This document shows positions 9,081 through 19,012 of a stretch of DNA of 64,000 nucleotides, piece after piece. This stretch comes from Terricaulis silvestris. GTDB taxonomy: Bacteria; Pseudomonadota; Alphaproteobacteria; Caulobacterales; Aquidulcibacteraceae. A program made the translations under genes and the position numbers. The notes under the pieces are model-generated. The model did no database searches. It had not been told where the DNA came from and was given only the letters and a program-made list of their open reading frames with translations. Position 1 is the first letter of the stretch; each line of letters opens with the position of its first letter. The stretch is from positions 2,816,501 to 2,880,500 of the forward strand of contig NZ_CP047045.1 in the NCBI RefSeq assembly GCF_009792355.1. The letters are read 5' to 3'.

Positions 9081-10498
9081 CGCTCGTAGTGCGCGGCGAG
9101 AACGCGTGCGACGACTTCCGTGACGCGCTTGCCCATCGGAATGTGCAGGAACTCGTTCGGACCGTGGGCGTTGGAGTGCGGACCAAGCACGCCCGTCACC
9201 ACGAACTGAGCATCCGGAAACTTCTCACCCAGCATGCCCATGAACGGGATCGAGCCACCCTCGCCCATCATCGCAACCGGCTGACCAAAGACGGCGTGTG
9301 AAGCGTCCTCCAGCGCCGCTTCGAGCCACGTCGCGGTCCTTGGCGCATTCCAGCCGGAGCCTTCTTTCTCGCCGTCGTAGTGCACGCGCGCGCCATAAGG
9401 CGGATCACGCTCCAACATGTCCTTCAACACGCTATTGGCCTTCTTCGCGTCGGCCGTTGGCGGCACGCGCAGCGAAAGCTTCGCTTCGGTGAAAGGCCGC
9501 AACACGTTGCCGGCGTCGCGCGGCGCCGGCGCGCCGGCAAAGCCGGTCACCGAGAGCGCCGGCCGCCAGGTGCGGTTCAGCACTAGCTCGGAGAGTTCGT
9601 CGCCATTCGGTTTCATGCCGGCGACAAACGGAAACTTGGCGTAGACCTGATCGCCAAGCGCTTGGGCCGCAACCTTCGCTTGCTTCTGCCGGTCCGCGGG
9701 AATTTCGACGTTGAATGCAGCGCCTTTGATCGCACCCGTGTCGACATCTTCCACCCGCGCCAACAACTGGCGCATCACCCTAAAGCTCGACGGCACGACG
9801 CCAGATGCGTCGCCGGAATGGACGCCCTCGTCCAATACGTCCACCCGCAACGTCCCGCCAACCATGCCGCGCAACGATGTCGTCAACCAAAGCCGATCGT
9901 AGTCGCCGCAGCCGCTATCGAGGCAGATCACTAGCGACACGTTGCCGATGCGATCCGCCAACGCGTCCATGTACGCCGGCAAGTCGGGCGAGCCACTTTC
10001 TTCCGACGCTTCGATTACGATCACCGAGCGCGCATGCGGCACGCTTTGATCCTTCAGCGCCAACAGCGCCGCCAGCGCGCCAAACATGGCGTAGCCGTCA
10101 TCGGCGCCACCGCGACCGTAGAGCTTATCGCCCTCCAGCACCGGGACCCACGGCCCCTTGCCGTCGGCCCACCCCGTCATTTCCGGCTGCTTGTCGAGGT
10201 GACCGTAGAGCAGCACGGTGTCGTCGCTCTTGGCGCCTGGCACGTCGATGAAGATGAGCGGCGTGCGCCCCGGCAAACGCTCCACGCTCAGGGTAGCGCC
10301 AAGAGCTGGCAGGCGTTCGGTCGCCCACGCCACGAACAGATCAACCGCCCTGTCCATGTGGCCGAGCGTCTGCCAGTCCGGCTCGAACGACGGCGACTTG
10401 TTCGGGATGGCGATATACTCGACCAAGGTCGGCACGATCGCATCGCGCCAAATCTCGTCGGTGAATTTGCGCAACTGTGTCTGAACGATCTCGGCCAC
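9077..10498 (-). CDS. M20 family metallopeptidase (dipeptidase-like)
   Basis: The 473-aa protein is a di-zinc M20 peptidase. LLYGHLDKQPE carries the first metal histidine and the following Asp, GRGGADDGYAMFG the bridging Asp, and EASEESGSPDL the catalytic glutamate pair. The central dimerisation (lid) domain and the late HGPNEFLH histidine are also visible. Members hydrolyse dipeptides or N-acyl amino acids in the cytoplasm; this one resembles the carnosinase/DUG1-like dipeptidase branch. The start is GTG at 10498 with a good GGAG six bases before it. The gene stands alone. Confidence 0.9.
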   Translation of the reverse strand: MAEIVQTQLRKFTDEIWRDAIVPTLVEYIAIPNKSPSFEPDWQTLGHMDRAVDLFVAWATERLPALGATLSVERLPGRTPLIFIDVPGAKSDDTVLLYGHLDKQPEMTGWADGKGPWVPVLEGDKLYGRGGADDGYAMFGALAALLALKDQSVPHARSVIVIEASEESGSPDLPAYMDALADRIGNVSLVICLDSGCGDYDRLWLTTSLRGMVGGTLRVDVLDEGVHSGDASGVVPSSFRVMRQLLARVEDVDTGAIKGAAFNVEIPADRQKQAKVAAQALGDQVYAKFPFVAGMKPNGDELSELVLNRTWRPALSVTGFAGAPAPRDAGNVLRPFTEAKLSLRVPPTADAKKANSVLKDMLERDPPYGARVHYDGEKEGSGWNAPRTATWLEAALEDASHAVFGQPVAMMGEGGSIPFMGMLGEKFPDAQFVVTGVLGPHSNAHGPNEFLHIPMGKRVTEVVARVLAAHYER

Positions 10499-10603
10499 GG
10501 GCGGCTCCTTTTCGCTAGGAACCTAGGGCGTTCGGCGTAGGACTTCCATCACGGCCTGCCCCTCGACAACGCCAGCCCACCTCCCTTAAGCCTGCTCCCG
10601 CTC

Positions 10604-10678
10604 GCGGGCGTAGTTCAGAGGTAGAACGTCAGCTTCCCAAGCTGAATGTCGGGGGTTCGATTCCCCCCGCCCGCTCCA
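10604..10678 (+). tRNA. tRNA-Gly (CCC)
   Basis: A 75-nt cloverleaf can be drawn with a seven-pair acceptor stem (GCGGGCG with CGCCCGC). The anticodon stem TCAGC/GCTGA holds the loop TTCCCAA, giving anticodon CCC. The T-arm is GGGGGTTCGATTCCCCC, and CCA is encoded at 10676-10678. It reads the GGG codon. It lies between the divergent starts of the M20 peptidase and ndh genes. No integrase or duplicated tRNA end lies nearby. Confidence 0.96.
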
Positions 10679-10778
10679 ATATCCGCACCGGTCCACAATG
10701 ACGCAGGCGGGTTTTCAGGCTCCCTGCGTCGTGGGCGCCGTCGCCGCTGTGCTTATATCTGTGGGTGCGAGGATAACG

Positions 10779-12101
10779 ATGACGCATCTCGACGCCAACC
10801 GCCGCGACGACGACGCGCCGCTGCCGAAGGTCGTCATCATTGGCGCTGGTTTCGGCGGGCTAGCCGCGGCCAAGACGCTGGCGCGCGCGCCTGTCCGCGT
10901 CACCGTGATCGACCGGCGCAACCATCATCTGTTTCAACCGCTCCTGTACCAGGTCGCGACCGCGGGCCTCGCGCCGAACCAGATCGCGACGCCGATCCGC
11001 GCCATCGTGCGCAAGCAAAAGAACGCGCACGTAGCACTCGGCATGGTCGAAGGCATCGATACGGCCAATAAGGCCGTCATGCTCGGCGCCGGACGCGTGT
11101 CGTACGATTATCTCATCGTCGCCACCGGTGCGCGCCACGCTTATTTCGGTCACGACGAATGGGAGCGTTTCGCGCCGGGCCTGAAGACGCTTGAGGACGC
11201 TACCGAACAGCGCAAGCGCATCCTGCTCGCGTTCGAGCGCGCCGAACTTGAGGACGATCCCGCCGAACGCGCGCGTCTCACTACCTTTATCGTCATAGGG
11301 GGCGGCCCCACCGGCGTTGAAACCGCCGGCGCCATCGCGGAACTCGCGAAGAAGGCGCTTGCGCGCGACTATCGCCGCATTGATCCTAAGAGCGCCCGCA
11401 TCGTTCTGATTGAGGCGGCGACGCGCCTGCTTGGCGCTTTCCCCGAAGATCTCTCAGAACACGCCCGCCGCGCACTGGAAAAGCTCGGCGTTGAAGTTCG
11501 CCTTGGCCACGCCGTCACGGACGTGGACGAGGAAGGCGTCACTCTTGGTGACGAAGGCATCGACTCGCGCACCGTGATCTGGGCCGCCGGCGTGCAATCC
11601 TCACCCGCCGCGCGCTGGCTCGACATTTCCGCAGACCGCGCCGGGCGCGCCATCATCGACGCTGACCTGCGCGCGCCGGGGCACGATGAGATTTTCGTCA
11701 TCGGCGACTGCGCCGCCGTCAACGACGCCAACGGCAAACCGCTGCCGGGCGTCGCGCCCGTCGCCAAGCAGCAGGGCGCCTATGCCGCACGCGCGATCCT
11801 GGCGGCGGTTAAGGGCGAGCGTTTGGATAAGCCGTTCCGCTATGTCGATTACGGCAATCTGGCCACCGTCGGCCGCCAAGCCGCGATCGCCGATTTCCGC
11901 GGCTTCCACTTGAAGGGCTTTATCGGCTGGCTCGTCTGGTGCGCGGCGCACATTTACTATCTGATCGGCTTCAAGAACCGTATCGCTGTCGCGCTCGATT
12001 GGACTTGGTCCTATCTCACCTTCGAGCGTGGCGCCCGGCTGATTACGGGAGACGTAGTGACCGAGGCGCCGTATCATCGTGACAAGCGCGAAGCGGCGTG
12101 A
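10779..12101 (+). CDS. ndh: Type II NADH:quinone oxidoreductase (NDH-2)
   Basis: This 440-aa flavoprotein passes electrons from NADH to the quinone pool without pumping protons, at the inner membrane face. The FAD-binding GAGFGGLAAAKTLA motif begins at about residue 22. QPLLYQVATAGL is the NDH-2 signature, the NAD-binding GGGPTGVETAGAIAEL follows, and FVIGDCAAV closes the FAD site. The C-terminal part holds amphipathic segments such as GFIGWLVWCAAHIYYLIGF for membrane attachment. The ATG at 10779 with GAGGAT upstream fits better than the open frame to 10698. It converges on thrC with a 6-bp gap. Confidence 0.92.
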   Translation: MTHLDANRRDDDAPLPKVVIIGAGFGGLAAAKTLARAPVRVTVIDRRNHHLFQPLLYQVATAGLAPNQIATPIRAIVRKQKNAHVALGMVEGIDTANKAVMLGAGRVSYDYLIVATGARHAYFGHDEWERFAPGLKTLEDATEQRKRILLAFERAELEDDPAERARLTTFIVIGGGPTGVETAGAIAELAKKALARDYRRIDPKSARIVLIEAATRLLGAFPEDLSEHARRALEKLGVEVRLGHAVTDVDEEGVTLGDEGIDSRTVIWAAGVQSSPAARWLDISADRAGRAIIDADLRAPGHDEIFVIGDCAAVNDANGKPLPGVAPVAKQQGAYAARAILAAVKGERLDKPFRYVDYGNLATVGRQAAIADFRGFHLKGFIGWLVWCAAHIYYLIGFKNRIAVALDWTWSYLTFERGARLITGDVVTEAPYHRDKREAA

Positions 12102-12107
12102 CCGCTA

Positions 12108-13400
12108 TCAAGAGAGCAGCAGTGATTGGCGCAACGTCGCGAGGCGCGGTTCGATTTCAGTCGGTGAGCCTGCCGGCGGCAAAGCGGCCAGCGCAGGTGG
12201 CACAGGAATCGTCTGGCCAATGATCGGTTCGACGATCTCCGGAAACTTCGCCGGATGCGCCGTCGCCACAATCACCCAACGTCTTGCTACGGCGCCATCC
12301 TGCGTGTGTCGCGCAAACGCTTCCGCGGCGGCGGCTGTGTGAGGACACCAAATCTGCGCGTGCTGTTCCCAGCCGGTGCGAATGCGCGCGCGGATCGCTT
12401 CGTCATCCACCACGTACGCGGTGACCGCGCACCGCAACTCCGCGAGGTTTGGGTAGAGATGGCGTAGACGTTCGCCATTGCTTGGGTCGCCGACATCCAT
12501 GGCTGACGCCAAGGTGGGGATGGTGGCGCGCGGGCGCCATTCGCCGGAGGTGAGATAATCCGGCATGGTGCGATTGGCGTTGTGCGCCAGAACGATCTGA
12601 TCGATCGGCAAGCCCAGCTTGCGCGCCCACAGGCACGCGGTGGCGTGGCCGAGGTTGCCGCTCGGGATGACGAAGGACGCCGGCGCGCCGTGTTCGTTCC
12701 AGATCGCCAGGCTAGTCGCGGCGAAGTACGTCATCTGCGGCAACAATCGCGCGACGTTGATGCTGTTGGCCGACGACAACGCGAACTTGGCGCTCAGCGC
12801 AGAATCCACGAACGCCTCCTTCACCAGGCGCTGGCAATCATCGAATGCGCCGTGCACGGCGAACGCGTGAACATTGCCGCCCCAGCACGTGAGCTGGCGT
12901 TCTTGCGCCGGCGACACCATGCCCTTCGGGTAGAGCACGCTGACTTGCACGCCCGGCCTACCATGAAAAGCGGAGGCGACGGCGCCGCCTGTGTCGCCGG
13001 ATGTTGCCACAAGGATGTGTAACGGTCGCTCGCCTTCGGCCCGCGGGACGCGCGCCTGGCACGCCGCCAGAAACCGCGCGCCGAAATCCTTGAACGCCGC
13101 CGTTGGACCGTGAAAGAGCTCCAGCACTTGGGCAGGATGGCCATCGATGCTGTTCAGGGGCGCAGGAAACGAAAATGCGTCCGCGGTTATCGCAGCGAGC
13201 TGATCGGCCAGCGGATCATCCGCAACGAAAGTCTCCAGCAACGCAGCCGCAAACACTGGTAGCGCATCGGGCGCTGCCCGCGCGTCGAAGCGCGGCCATT
13301 GGGCAGGCACATAAAGTCCGCCATCGGGCGCGATGCCTTGCATGAGTGCCGCGCTAAACGAAACCGGCGCCGCTCCGCCGCGCGTGCTGACGTAACGCAT
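12108..13400 (-). CDS. thrC: Threonine synthase
   Basis: This 430-aa PLP enzyme converts O-phosphohomoserine to threonine, the last step of the pathway. The N-terminal RGGAAPVSFSAALMQGIAPD fits the bacterial ThrC start, and the cofactor lysine lies in HGPTAAFKDFGARF. The phosphate-binding glycine-rich loop follows as ATSGDTGGAV. Length matches the roughly 430-aa bacterial form. It is the last gene of the thrA-thrB-thrC run, 2 bp after thrB, so it is almost surely co-transcribed. Confidence 0.95.
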   Translation of the reverse strand: MRYVSTRGGAAPVSFSAALMQGIAPDGGLYVPAQWPRFDARAAPDALPVFAAALLETFVADDPLADQLAAITADAFSFPAPLNSIDGHPAQVLELFHGPTAAFKDFGARFLAACQARVPRAEGERPLHILVATSGDTGGAVASAFHGRPGVQVSVLYPKGMVSPAQERQLTCWGGNVHAFAVHGAFDDCQRLVKEAFVDSALSAKFALSSANSINVARLLPQMTYFAATSLAIWNEHGAPASFVIPSGNLGHATACLWARKLGLPIDQIVLAHNANRTMPDYLTSGEWRPRATIPTLASAMDVGDPSNGERLRHLYPNLAELRCAVTAYVVDDEAIRARIRTGWEQHAQIWCPHTAAAAEAFARHTQDGAVARRWVIVATAHPAKFPEIVEPIIGQTIPVPPALAALPPAGSPTEIEPRLATLRQSLLLS

Positions 13401-13402
13401 GG

Positions 13403-14347
13403 CTAGATCTCAACGAGCCGCGCGCCGGCGGACTCTATGTCGACGACCCAGCCATCCACGCCGATCTGACGCGACGCGAACTGCGCCTCCATCGCCGCCA
13501 GAGCGCTCTGCGCCTGCTCGGCCAACGCCCAGGCGAAAATGGTCGGCCCCGCGCCCGATATCGAGCAACCGAGCGCGCCTTGCGCCATCGCCGCCGCTTT
13601 CACGTCCGCAAAGCCCGGTATCATCGATTGACGCTGCGGCTCGATGAGCACGTCTTCGAAGGAAGCTCGAATCATATCCACATCGTTCGAGTAGCAACCG
13701 GCAATGAACCCCGCGAGGTTTGCCGTCTGCCACACGAAGTCCGACATGCCGATCGTTTTGCTCAGCACCGCGCGCGCTTCCTTTGTCGCCAGATACAAAT
13801 GCGGGTGCACCACGACTGCGCGCACACCCTTCGGCACCGGAATCTGCTTCACGCGCGGATGATCGATGCCGACAGTAAGAACCAGGCCGCCGAATAATGA
13901 TGGCGCGATGTTGTCCACGTGAAGCGATCCGCTGGCGACCGCTTCGCCCTGCATCGCGAACTTCAGAAGATCGAGCTTGCTGAATGGCGTTTGCAACAGT
14001 CGGTTCGCCGCCACTACCCCGGCAACAGCTGAGGCCGCCGAGCCGCCGAGGCCCGAGCCAAGCGGAATACCCTTCTCGATCTCGAGTTCGATGCCGAACG
14101 CTGGCGCCGCCGCTTCGACAAGCGCCTGAACCGCGCGGCCCGCAGTATTCTGCGCGGCTTCCAGGGGAAGATCATCGGCGACGCCCCTGATCGCTTTGAT
14201 CGTAACGCCGGGCGTTGCCGATACGGACGCCGTGACGCGATCACCCAGCACATCAACCGAGAAGCCGAGAATATCGAAGCCGACGCCGACATTGCCGACC
14301 GATGCCGGCGCAAACGCCGTCGCGCGCTGGGCGGCTGCCGCGCTCAC
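13403..14347 (-). CDS. thrB: Homoserine kinase, GHMP family
   Basis: The 314-aa enzyme phosphorylates homoserine. It is the GHMP-fold ThrB: an ATP-binding P-SGLGGS motif lies at about residues 95-103 in PLGSGLGGSAASAV, and the C-terminal GCSISGAGPTIFA is the third GHMP motif. Many alphaproteobacteria instead use an unrelated aminoglycoside-phosphotransferase-like homoserine kinase, so the GHMP type inside a thrABC operon is noteworthy. The start overlaps the thrA stop by four bases, implying translational coupling. Confidence 0.95.
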   Translation of the reverse strand: MSAAAAQRATAFAPASVGNVGVGFDILGFSVDVLGDRVTASVSATPGVTIKAIRGVADDLPLEAAQNTAGRAVQALVEAAAPAFGIELEIEKGIPLGSGLGGSAASAVAGVVAANRLLQTPFSKLDLLKFAMQGEAVASGSLHVDNIAPSLFGGLVLTVGIDHPRVKQIPVPKGVRAVVVHPHLYLATKEARAVLSKTIGMSDFVWQTANLAGFIAGCYSNDVDMIRASFEDVLIEPQRQSMIPGFADVKAAAMAQGALGCSISGAGPTIFAWALAEQAQSALAAMEAQFASRQIGVDGWVVDIESAGARLVEI

Positions 14348-16827
14348 ATGCGCGCTCCAAGGTAGGACGCGAGGCGCAGAAGGTCGGCGAACACGCCACC
14401 GGCCGTAACTTCCGGTCCAGCGCCGGGCCCTTGCACGATGAGTGGGTTGGCGCTGTAGCGGCGCGTTGAATAGCGCACGATGTTGTCGGTGAGCGCGGTG
14501 TTCGCCAGCGGCGCTGAGGCGTCGAGTTCGACAACGCCGACGCGCGCTTCACCCGCAGCGGTAACGCGTCCGACATGGCGCAGCACCTTCCCGCGCGCGC
14601 GCGCGGCTTCGAGCCGTTCGCGCATCGCCGCATCGTGTTCCGGCAACTTCTCCATGAACTCCTCGACGCCGACGTCCTGCAGCGCTTTCGGCGCCAAGCT
14701 CTCGACCACGACGTCGGAGAGCTCCAGCGCCAAGCCCATCTCACGCGCCAGGATGATCAGTTTGCGCGCCACGTCCATCCCCGAAAGATCGTCGCGCGGA
14801 TCGGGTTCTGTGTAGCCGCGCTCCTTGGCGTCGCGCACGACGGCCGAGAACGGCGCGCTGCCGTCATAGACATTGAACAGATACGCCAGCGTGCCTGAGA
14901 AGATGCCTTCGATGCTGGTGATTTCGTCGCCGGTTTCCCTCAACTCGCGCGTCGTGCGCACCACGGGAAGCCCCGCGCCAACGGTGGTTTCGTAAAGATA
15001 GTGCGCTCCGCTGGCCTGCCGCGCCTTCGCCATGTCCTGGAAATACGCGTAGTCGGCGCTGTGAGCCTTTTTGTTGGCCGTGACCACGTGGATGCCACGC
15101 TCGAAGAATTGCACATAGCGGCGCGCCACGTCCTCGCTGGCGGAGCAATCGATGATCACACTGTGCGGCAAGTGCTCGGCGCGCACGTGATCGATGAACT
15201 TGTCGATATCAAGAGTGCTGCCGGCACTATCCCGCTCGCCGCGCCAATCGCTCAGCGCCGCGCCGCGATCGAACAACGCCATCTGTTTCGATGACGCAAT
15301 GGCGCGGACGCGGAAGTCGAGATTGAACTCCTCGCGCAGCCGCGCGCTCTGTGACGCAAGCTGATCCAGAAAAACGCTGCCCACCGAACCCGGCCCGATC
15401 ACGCCGATCGAGAGCGTGTGCGGCGAAAGGTAAAAGCTCGCATGCGCCGCTCGTAGCGCGCGCGTCGTGCTGGCGGCGTCCACCACAGCGGAGATGTTGC
15501 GTTCCGACGCGCCTTGCGCGATGGCGCGGACGTTCACGCCAGCGCGGCCGAGCGCAGAGAAGAGCTTTGCCGCCACACCCGGCATCCCAGCCATGCCGTC
15601 ACCGACAATGGCTAGGATCGCTAAGTCACGATCGATTGTGACGTCTTGAATCTGCCCCGTGCGCAATTCGCGATCGAACGCGTCGCGCACCACGGCGGCG
15701 GCGCGCTCCGCTTGCGCTTCCGGTATCGCGCAGCAGATCGAGTGCTCGGAACTGCCCTGCGAAATCAGAATGACGGAGACGTCGGCCTGCCGGAGCGCGC
15801 CGAACAGACGATGCGCTGTCCCCGGCACGCCGATCATGCCGGCGCCTTCGAGATCGATCATCGCGACGCCTTCGATGCTGGTGATGCCTTTCACCGGCAG
15901 CGTCGATTGTGGATTGGCGCAAATCAGCGTGCCGCTCCCTTCGGGAGCAAACGTATTGAGAATGCGGATAGGGATCGCGTCGGCAATTGCGGGGCCCATC
16001 GTCTGCGGATGGATCACCTTGGCGCCGAAATACGCGAGCTCCATCGCTTCGTTGTAGGAGAGTGAGTCGATCACCGTCGCGCCCGGCACGCGGCGCGGAT
16101 CGGCGGAGAGCACGCCGTCGACATCGGTCCAGATACAAATCTCGCGGGCGCCCAGCAGCGAGCCAAAAATGGACGCGGAGAAATCGCTGCCGTTGCGCCC
16201 AAGCGTTGTCTGCGCACCCTGTTTGTCGGAGGCGACGAAGCCCGTAATGACCAAGAGCGTCTCAGCTCCCGCGTCAATGACCTGCGCTAAGCTCTCCCGC
16301 GAGCGCGCCCAATCGACCATCGGCCCCAGCGGCCCTTGATCCACGACGATTACCTTGCGCGCATCCACCCACGCGACCGGTGTCGCCCTGCTCCGTCCGC
16401 GCTCACGAAGAAAGTACGCGAACAATTTCGACGACCAAATCTCACCGTATCCGGCAACCAGATCGCGCACATTCGGTGCGGCCGTGCGCGTCAGCTGCAC
16501 CGTGTGCTGCACGCCGCGAATATCGCGCAGATCGCTGTCTAACTCATCGCCATAGCGCGCCACCGCTTCGGCTGAGAGCAGTTCGCTGGCAATGCCGGTG
16601 TGGCGCTCGCGCAGGTCGGAAATCGCGCTGTCGATGTCGCCGCGCTGCTCCGCCAAGCTCACCAGCGCGTAGAGCGCGTCCGTTACGCCACGGCACGCCG
16701 ATAGCACGACCGCCGAGCGTTCGCCCGTCCGCGCCTCCACGATATCGGCGACGCGGCGAAGGCACGCGGCATCGGCGACGCTGCTGCCGCCGAACTTGTG
16801 CACTACCCAGGCCGCTTCACCCGACAT
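14344..16827 (-). CDS. thrA: Bifunctional aspartate kinase / homoserine dehydrogenase
   Basis: The protein has 827 aa, matching enterobacterial ThrA (about 820). The aspartokinase domain opens with VHKFGGSSVADA. A regulatory pair of ACT-like domains sits in the middle, including IEGVAMIDLEGAGM and LAILAIVGDGMAG. The NAD(P)-dependent homoserine dehydrogenase part starts near IGVIGPGSVGSVFLDQL and carries the catalytic-region DDLSGMDVARKLIILARE. The fusion joins the first and third steps from aspartate. ATG 16827 has GAGGA just upstream; a TTG at 16845 is less likely. It lies 60 bp after metB, in the same direction. Confidence 0.95.
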   Translation of the reverse strand: MSGEAAWVVHKFGGSSVADAACLRRVADIVEARTGERSAVVLSACRGVTDALYALVSLAEQRGDIDSAISDLRERHTGIASELLSAEAVARYGDELDSDLRDIRGVQHTVQLTRTAAPNVRDLVAGYGEIWSSKLFAYFLRERGRSRATPVAWVDARKVIVVDQGPLGPMVDWARSRESLAQVIDAGAETLLVITGFVASDKQGAQTTLGRNGSDFSASIFGSLLGAREICIWTDVDGVLSADPRRVPGATVIDSLSYNEAMELAYFGAKVIHPQTMGPAIADAIPIRILNTFAPEGSGTLICANPQSTLPVKGITSIEGVAMIDLEGAGMIGVPGTAHRLFGALRQADVSVILISQGSSEHSICCAIPEAQAERAAAVVRDAFDRELRTGQIQDVTIDRDLAILAIVGDGMAGMPGVAAKLFSALGRAGVNVRAIAQGASERNISAVVDAASTTRALRAAHASFYLSPHTLSIGVIGPGSVGSVFLDQLASQSARLREEFNLDFRVRAIASSKQMALFDRGAALSDWRGERDSAGSTLDIDKFIDHVRAEHLPHSVIIDCSASEDVARRYVQFFERGIHVVTANKKAHSADYAYFQDMAKARQASGAHYLYETTVGAGLPVVRTTRELRETGDEITSIEGIFSGTLAYLFNVYDGSAPFSAVVRDAKERGYTEPDPRDDLSGMDVARKLIILAREMGLALELSDVVVESLAPKALQDVGVEEFMEKLPEHDAAMRERLEAARARGKVLRHVGRVTAAGEARVGVVELDASAPLANTALTDNIVRYSTRRYSANPLIVQGPGAGPEVTAGGVFADLLRLASYLGARM

Positions 16828-16887
16828 CCATTCCTCGCGCACCAATGCTAACTAGCGGCTCCGCGCCGCGCAAACCCAGTCGCCTGC

Positions 16888-18048
16888 TCACCGCGCTCTC
16901 GCCACAGCATGGCTCAAAGCCAATTCCAGATCAGCGATGAGGTCGTCCGGATGCTCCAACCCGACCGACACACGCAGCAGGTTGTCCCCAATGCCCGCCG
17001 CTCGACGCGCTTCCGGGCTCATGGCGGCGTGGGTCATGGTTGCGGGATGCGCGATCAGGCTCTCGATGCCGCCGAGCGACTCTGCCAACGCGAAATGGCG
17101 CAGGTTGCGCGTCAGCGTGCGAATGTCGGCGCCTGCCGCCAACTCGAAGCTCAGCATGGCGCCGAAGCCGCTTTGTTGACGCGCCGCAAGTTCGTGATCG
17201 GGATGGGTCTCCAGGCCGGGATAATGCACCACCGCCACCGATGGCAGTTCGCTGAGCCGAGCGGCCACGCGCGCAGCCGTCGCCTGCTGGCGTTCAAGGC
17301 GCACGTGCAGCGTCCGCAAGCCGCGCAGTGTGAGCCAGGAATCGAATGGCGCACCAGTGACGCCAGTGCAATTCGCCCACCAGCGCAATTCCTCCGCGTC
17401 CGCCGCCGCCGCCGCCACAACCGCGCCACCGACAACGTCCGAGTGACCGTTCAGGTACTTCGTCGTCGAATGCACGACATAGTCGGCGCCCAGCGCGATC
17501 GGCTTTTGCAGGACCGGCGAAAGGAACGTGTTGTCGACCGCCACCTTCGCGCCGGTTGCTTTCGCGCGCTTGGCCAGCGACGCGATGTCCGCAATCCGCA
17601 TCAGCGGATTGCTCGGCGTTTCGATCCACAGCAACGCCGGCTGCTGCGCAAGCGCTGCTCCCACTGCGTCGGCATCGCGGAGGTTGGCGTACTGAATACG
17701 GATCTGCCCCTTGCGCGCCCGCGCCTCGAACAGTCGCCACGATCCGCCGTAGCAATCATGCGTCGCGATCACGAGCGCATCTTGCGGCAGTTGCGCCAGC
17801 ACCAGATCCACGGCCGACATGCCGGAACTGGTGATGACCGCGCCCGCACCGCCTTCAAGCTTGGCGATCGCATCCGCCAGCGTCGAACGCGTGGGATTGC
17901 CGGAGCGCGTGTAGTCGTATTCGCGCTTCTCGTTGAAATCCGCGAAGCTGTAATTCGCCGACAGATAGAGCGGCGGCATCACCGAACCGTGAGCGGAATC
18001 CGAATCGACGCCAGCACGACAGGAAATGGTTTCGTCACGGTCAACCAT
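16888..18048 (-). CDS. metB: Cystathionine gamma-synthase / O-succinylhomoserine sulfhydrylase family
   Basis: The 386-aa protein is a Cys/Met-metabolism PLP enzyme. It joins an activated homoserine (from MetX) with cysteine or sulfide. Family marks are YTRSGNPTRSTLADAIAKLEG, the cofactor-stacking Tyr region and the lysine in VVHSTTKYLNGHSD. Choice between cystathionine synthase (MetB) and direct sulfhydrylase (MetZ) cannot be made safely by eye. The context after MetX fits either. ATG 18048 overlaps the metX stop by eight bases and matches the conserved start. I reject the upstream extension to 18114, which lies inside metX. Confidence 0.88.
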   Translation of the reverse strand: MVDRDETISCRAGVDSDSAHGSVMPPLYLSANYSFADFNEKREYDYTRSGNPTRSTLADAIAKLEGGAGAVITSSGMSAVDLVLAQLPQDALVIATHDCYGGSWRLFEARARKGQIRIQYANLRDADAVGAALAQQPALLWIETPSNPLMRIADIASLAKRAKATGAKVAVDNTFLSPVLQKPIALGADYVVHSTTKYLNGHSDVVGGAVVAAAAADAEELRWWANCTGVTGAPFDSWLTLRGLRTLHVRLERQQATAARVAARLSELPSVAVVHYPGLETHPDHELAARQQSGFGAMLSFELAAGADIRTLTRNLRHFALAESLGGIESLIAHPATMTHAAMSPEARRAAGIGDNLLRVSVGLEHPDDLIADLELALSHAVARAR

Positions 18049-19012
18049 GAGCGGGCGCCTCCAAGCATTTTCTGATGATCGGCGCGATGCGTGCGGGCTC
18101 TTTGAGAAACGCATCGTGGCCGTAGATGGACGGAAGAGTGTGAAACCCGCGCAAGTGCGGCAGCCGTTCAGCCAATTCGCGAACGAGGCTGATGGGAACG
18201 AGCTGATCGTCGAGGCATCCGACCAGCGTCACTGCGACGCGGACATCCACAGGATCAACGAAAGCGCGGTCAATTGATTCGCTGAGCGTCAGCCACCGGC
18301 GCGGCGCGCCTGCTTCGGCGTATGTTTCGCCGCGCGCTTCGAGATAGCGGTCAACGCCGCCACGTCCTTCCGCGTCGATGCCGGCGCCAAACCGCGCTTC
18401 GAACTCGTCGGCGGTGCGATAGGTAATCATTGCAAGTTGCCGCGCCAGCGCGAGACCGCCAGCGGCGTCGCCATGCTCCAGCCCAAACGCCACGATGCGC
18501 CGCTGCACGCCGCGCCACGCCAACGCCTGCGCGGCGGGCCGATGCGCCGCCGAGATCACGCACAGCCGCTCGATCCGTTCCGGCGCGAGCGCCGCCAGCG
18601 CGAGCCCAACCAATCCGCCATAGGAAGCGCCGACAAACCCGTGCAGCTTGGGCACGCGGAGCCGGCCCAAAGCAATCACGATCAGACGCGCCTGATCCTG
18701 CGGGGTCAGCCGCACGCGATGATTGCCGGCAGGCGCGAAATCCAGTCCAATCAAGCCGAACCGATTGAGATCGACGGCGCCGTGGTCGCTAATCGTCTCG
18801 CGCCACCAGCCGTCCTCGCCGCACACATTCAAGCCGGCGGAAATGCCTCCCAACGCCAGTATTTGAGGCGCTTCGCGCGGACCGAAACAGCGCAAGCGCA
18901 CGTGCGTATCCGGCAGCAGATCGCCGCTCTCAAGCACGAAATCCTTCGGAATCGGCGCAGCGACATCCTCAAATGGCGCGCTTGGCAGCCGCGTTAGAGC
19001 TAGCGCCGTCAT
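18041..19012 (-). CDS. metX: Homoserine O-acyltransferase, MetX type (alpha/beta hydrolase fold)
   Basis: This 323-aa protein acylates homoserine, committing it to methionine. The nucleophile elbow is GASYGGLVGLA, the Asp lies in VGCLDDQLVPIS and the His in IYGHDAFLKE, a MetX hallmark. The GASYGG elbow resembles MetX proteins shown to use succinyl-CoA (for example in xanthomonads) more than the acetyl-transferring GGSMGG form. That is an inference about acyl choice. It is shorter than typical MetX (about 370 aa). Its ATG at 19012 forms a TGATG overlap with the upstream 109-aa gene, and the SAM-II leader lies ahead of both. Confidence 0.88.
   Translation of the reverse strand: MTALALTRLPSAPFEDVAAPIPKDFVLESGDLLPDTHVRLRCFGPREAPQILALGGISAGLNVCGEDGWWRETISDHGAVDLNRFGLIGLDFAPAGNHRVRLTPQDQARLIVIALGRLRVPKLHGFVGASYGGLVGLALAALAPERIERLCVISAAHRPAAQALAWRGVQRRIVAFGLEHGDAAGGLALARQLAMITYRTADEFEARFGAGIDAEGRGGVDRYLEARGETYAEAGAPRRWLTLSESIDRAFVDPVDVRVAVTLVGCLDDQLVPISLVRELAERLPHLRGFHTLPSIYGHDAFLKEPARIAPIIRKCLEAPAHG

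Noticed and set aside
10698-10778. N-terminal extension of ndh
   Set aside because: It has no ribosome site and no match to the family start. ATG 10779 with GAGGAT is better.
16909-18075. Long open frame (388 aa) antisense to metB
   Set aside because: It is rich in Arg, His and Gln with no motif, and metB on the other strand has clear PLP-enzyme signatures. High GC gives such open antisense frames.
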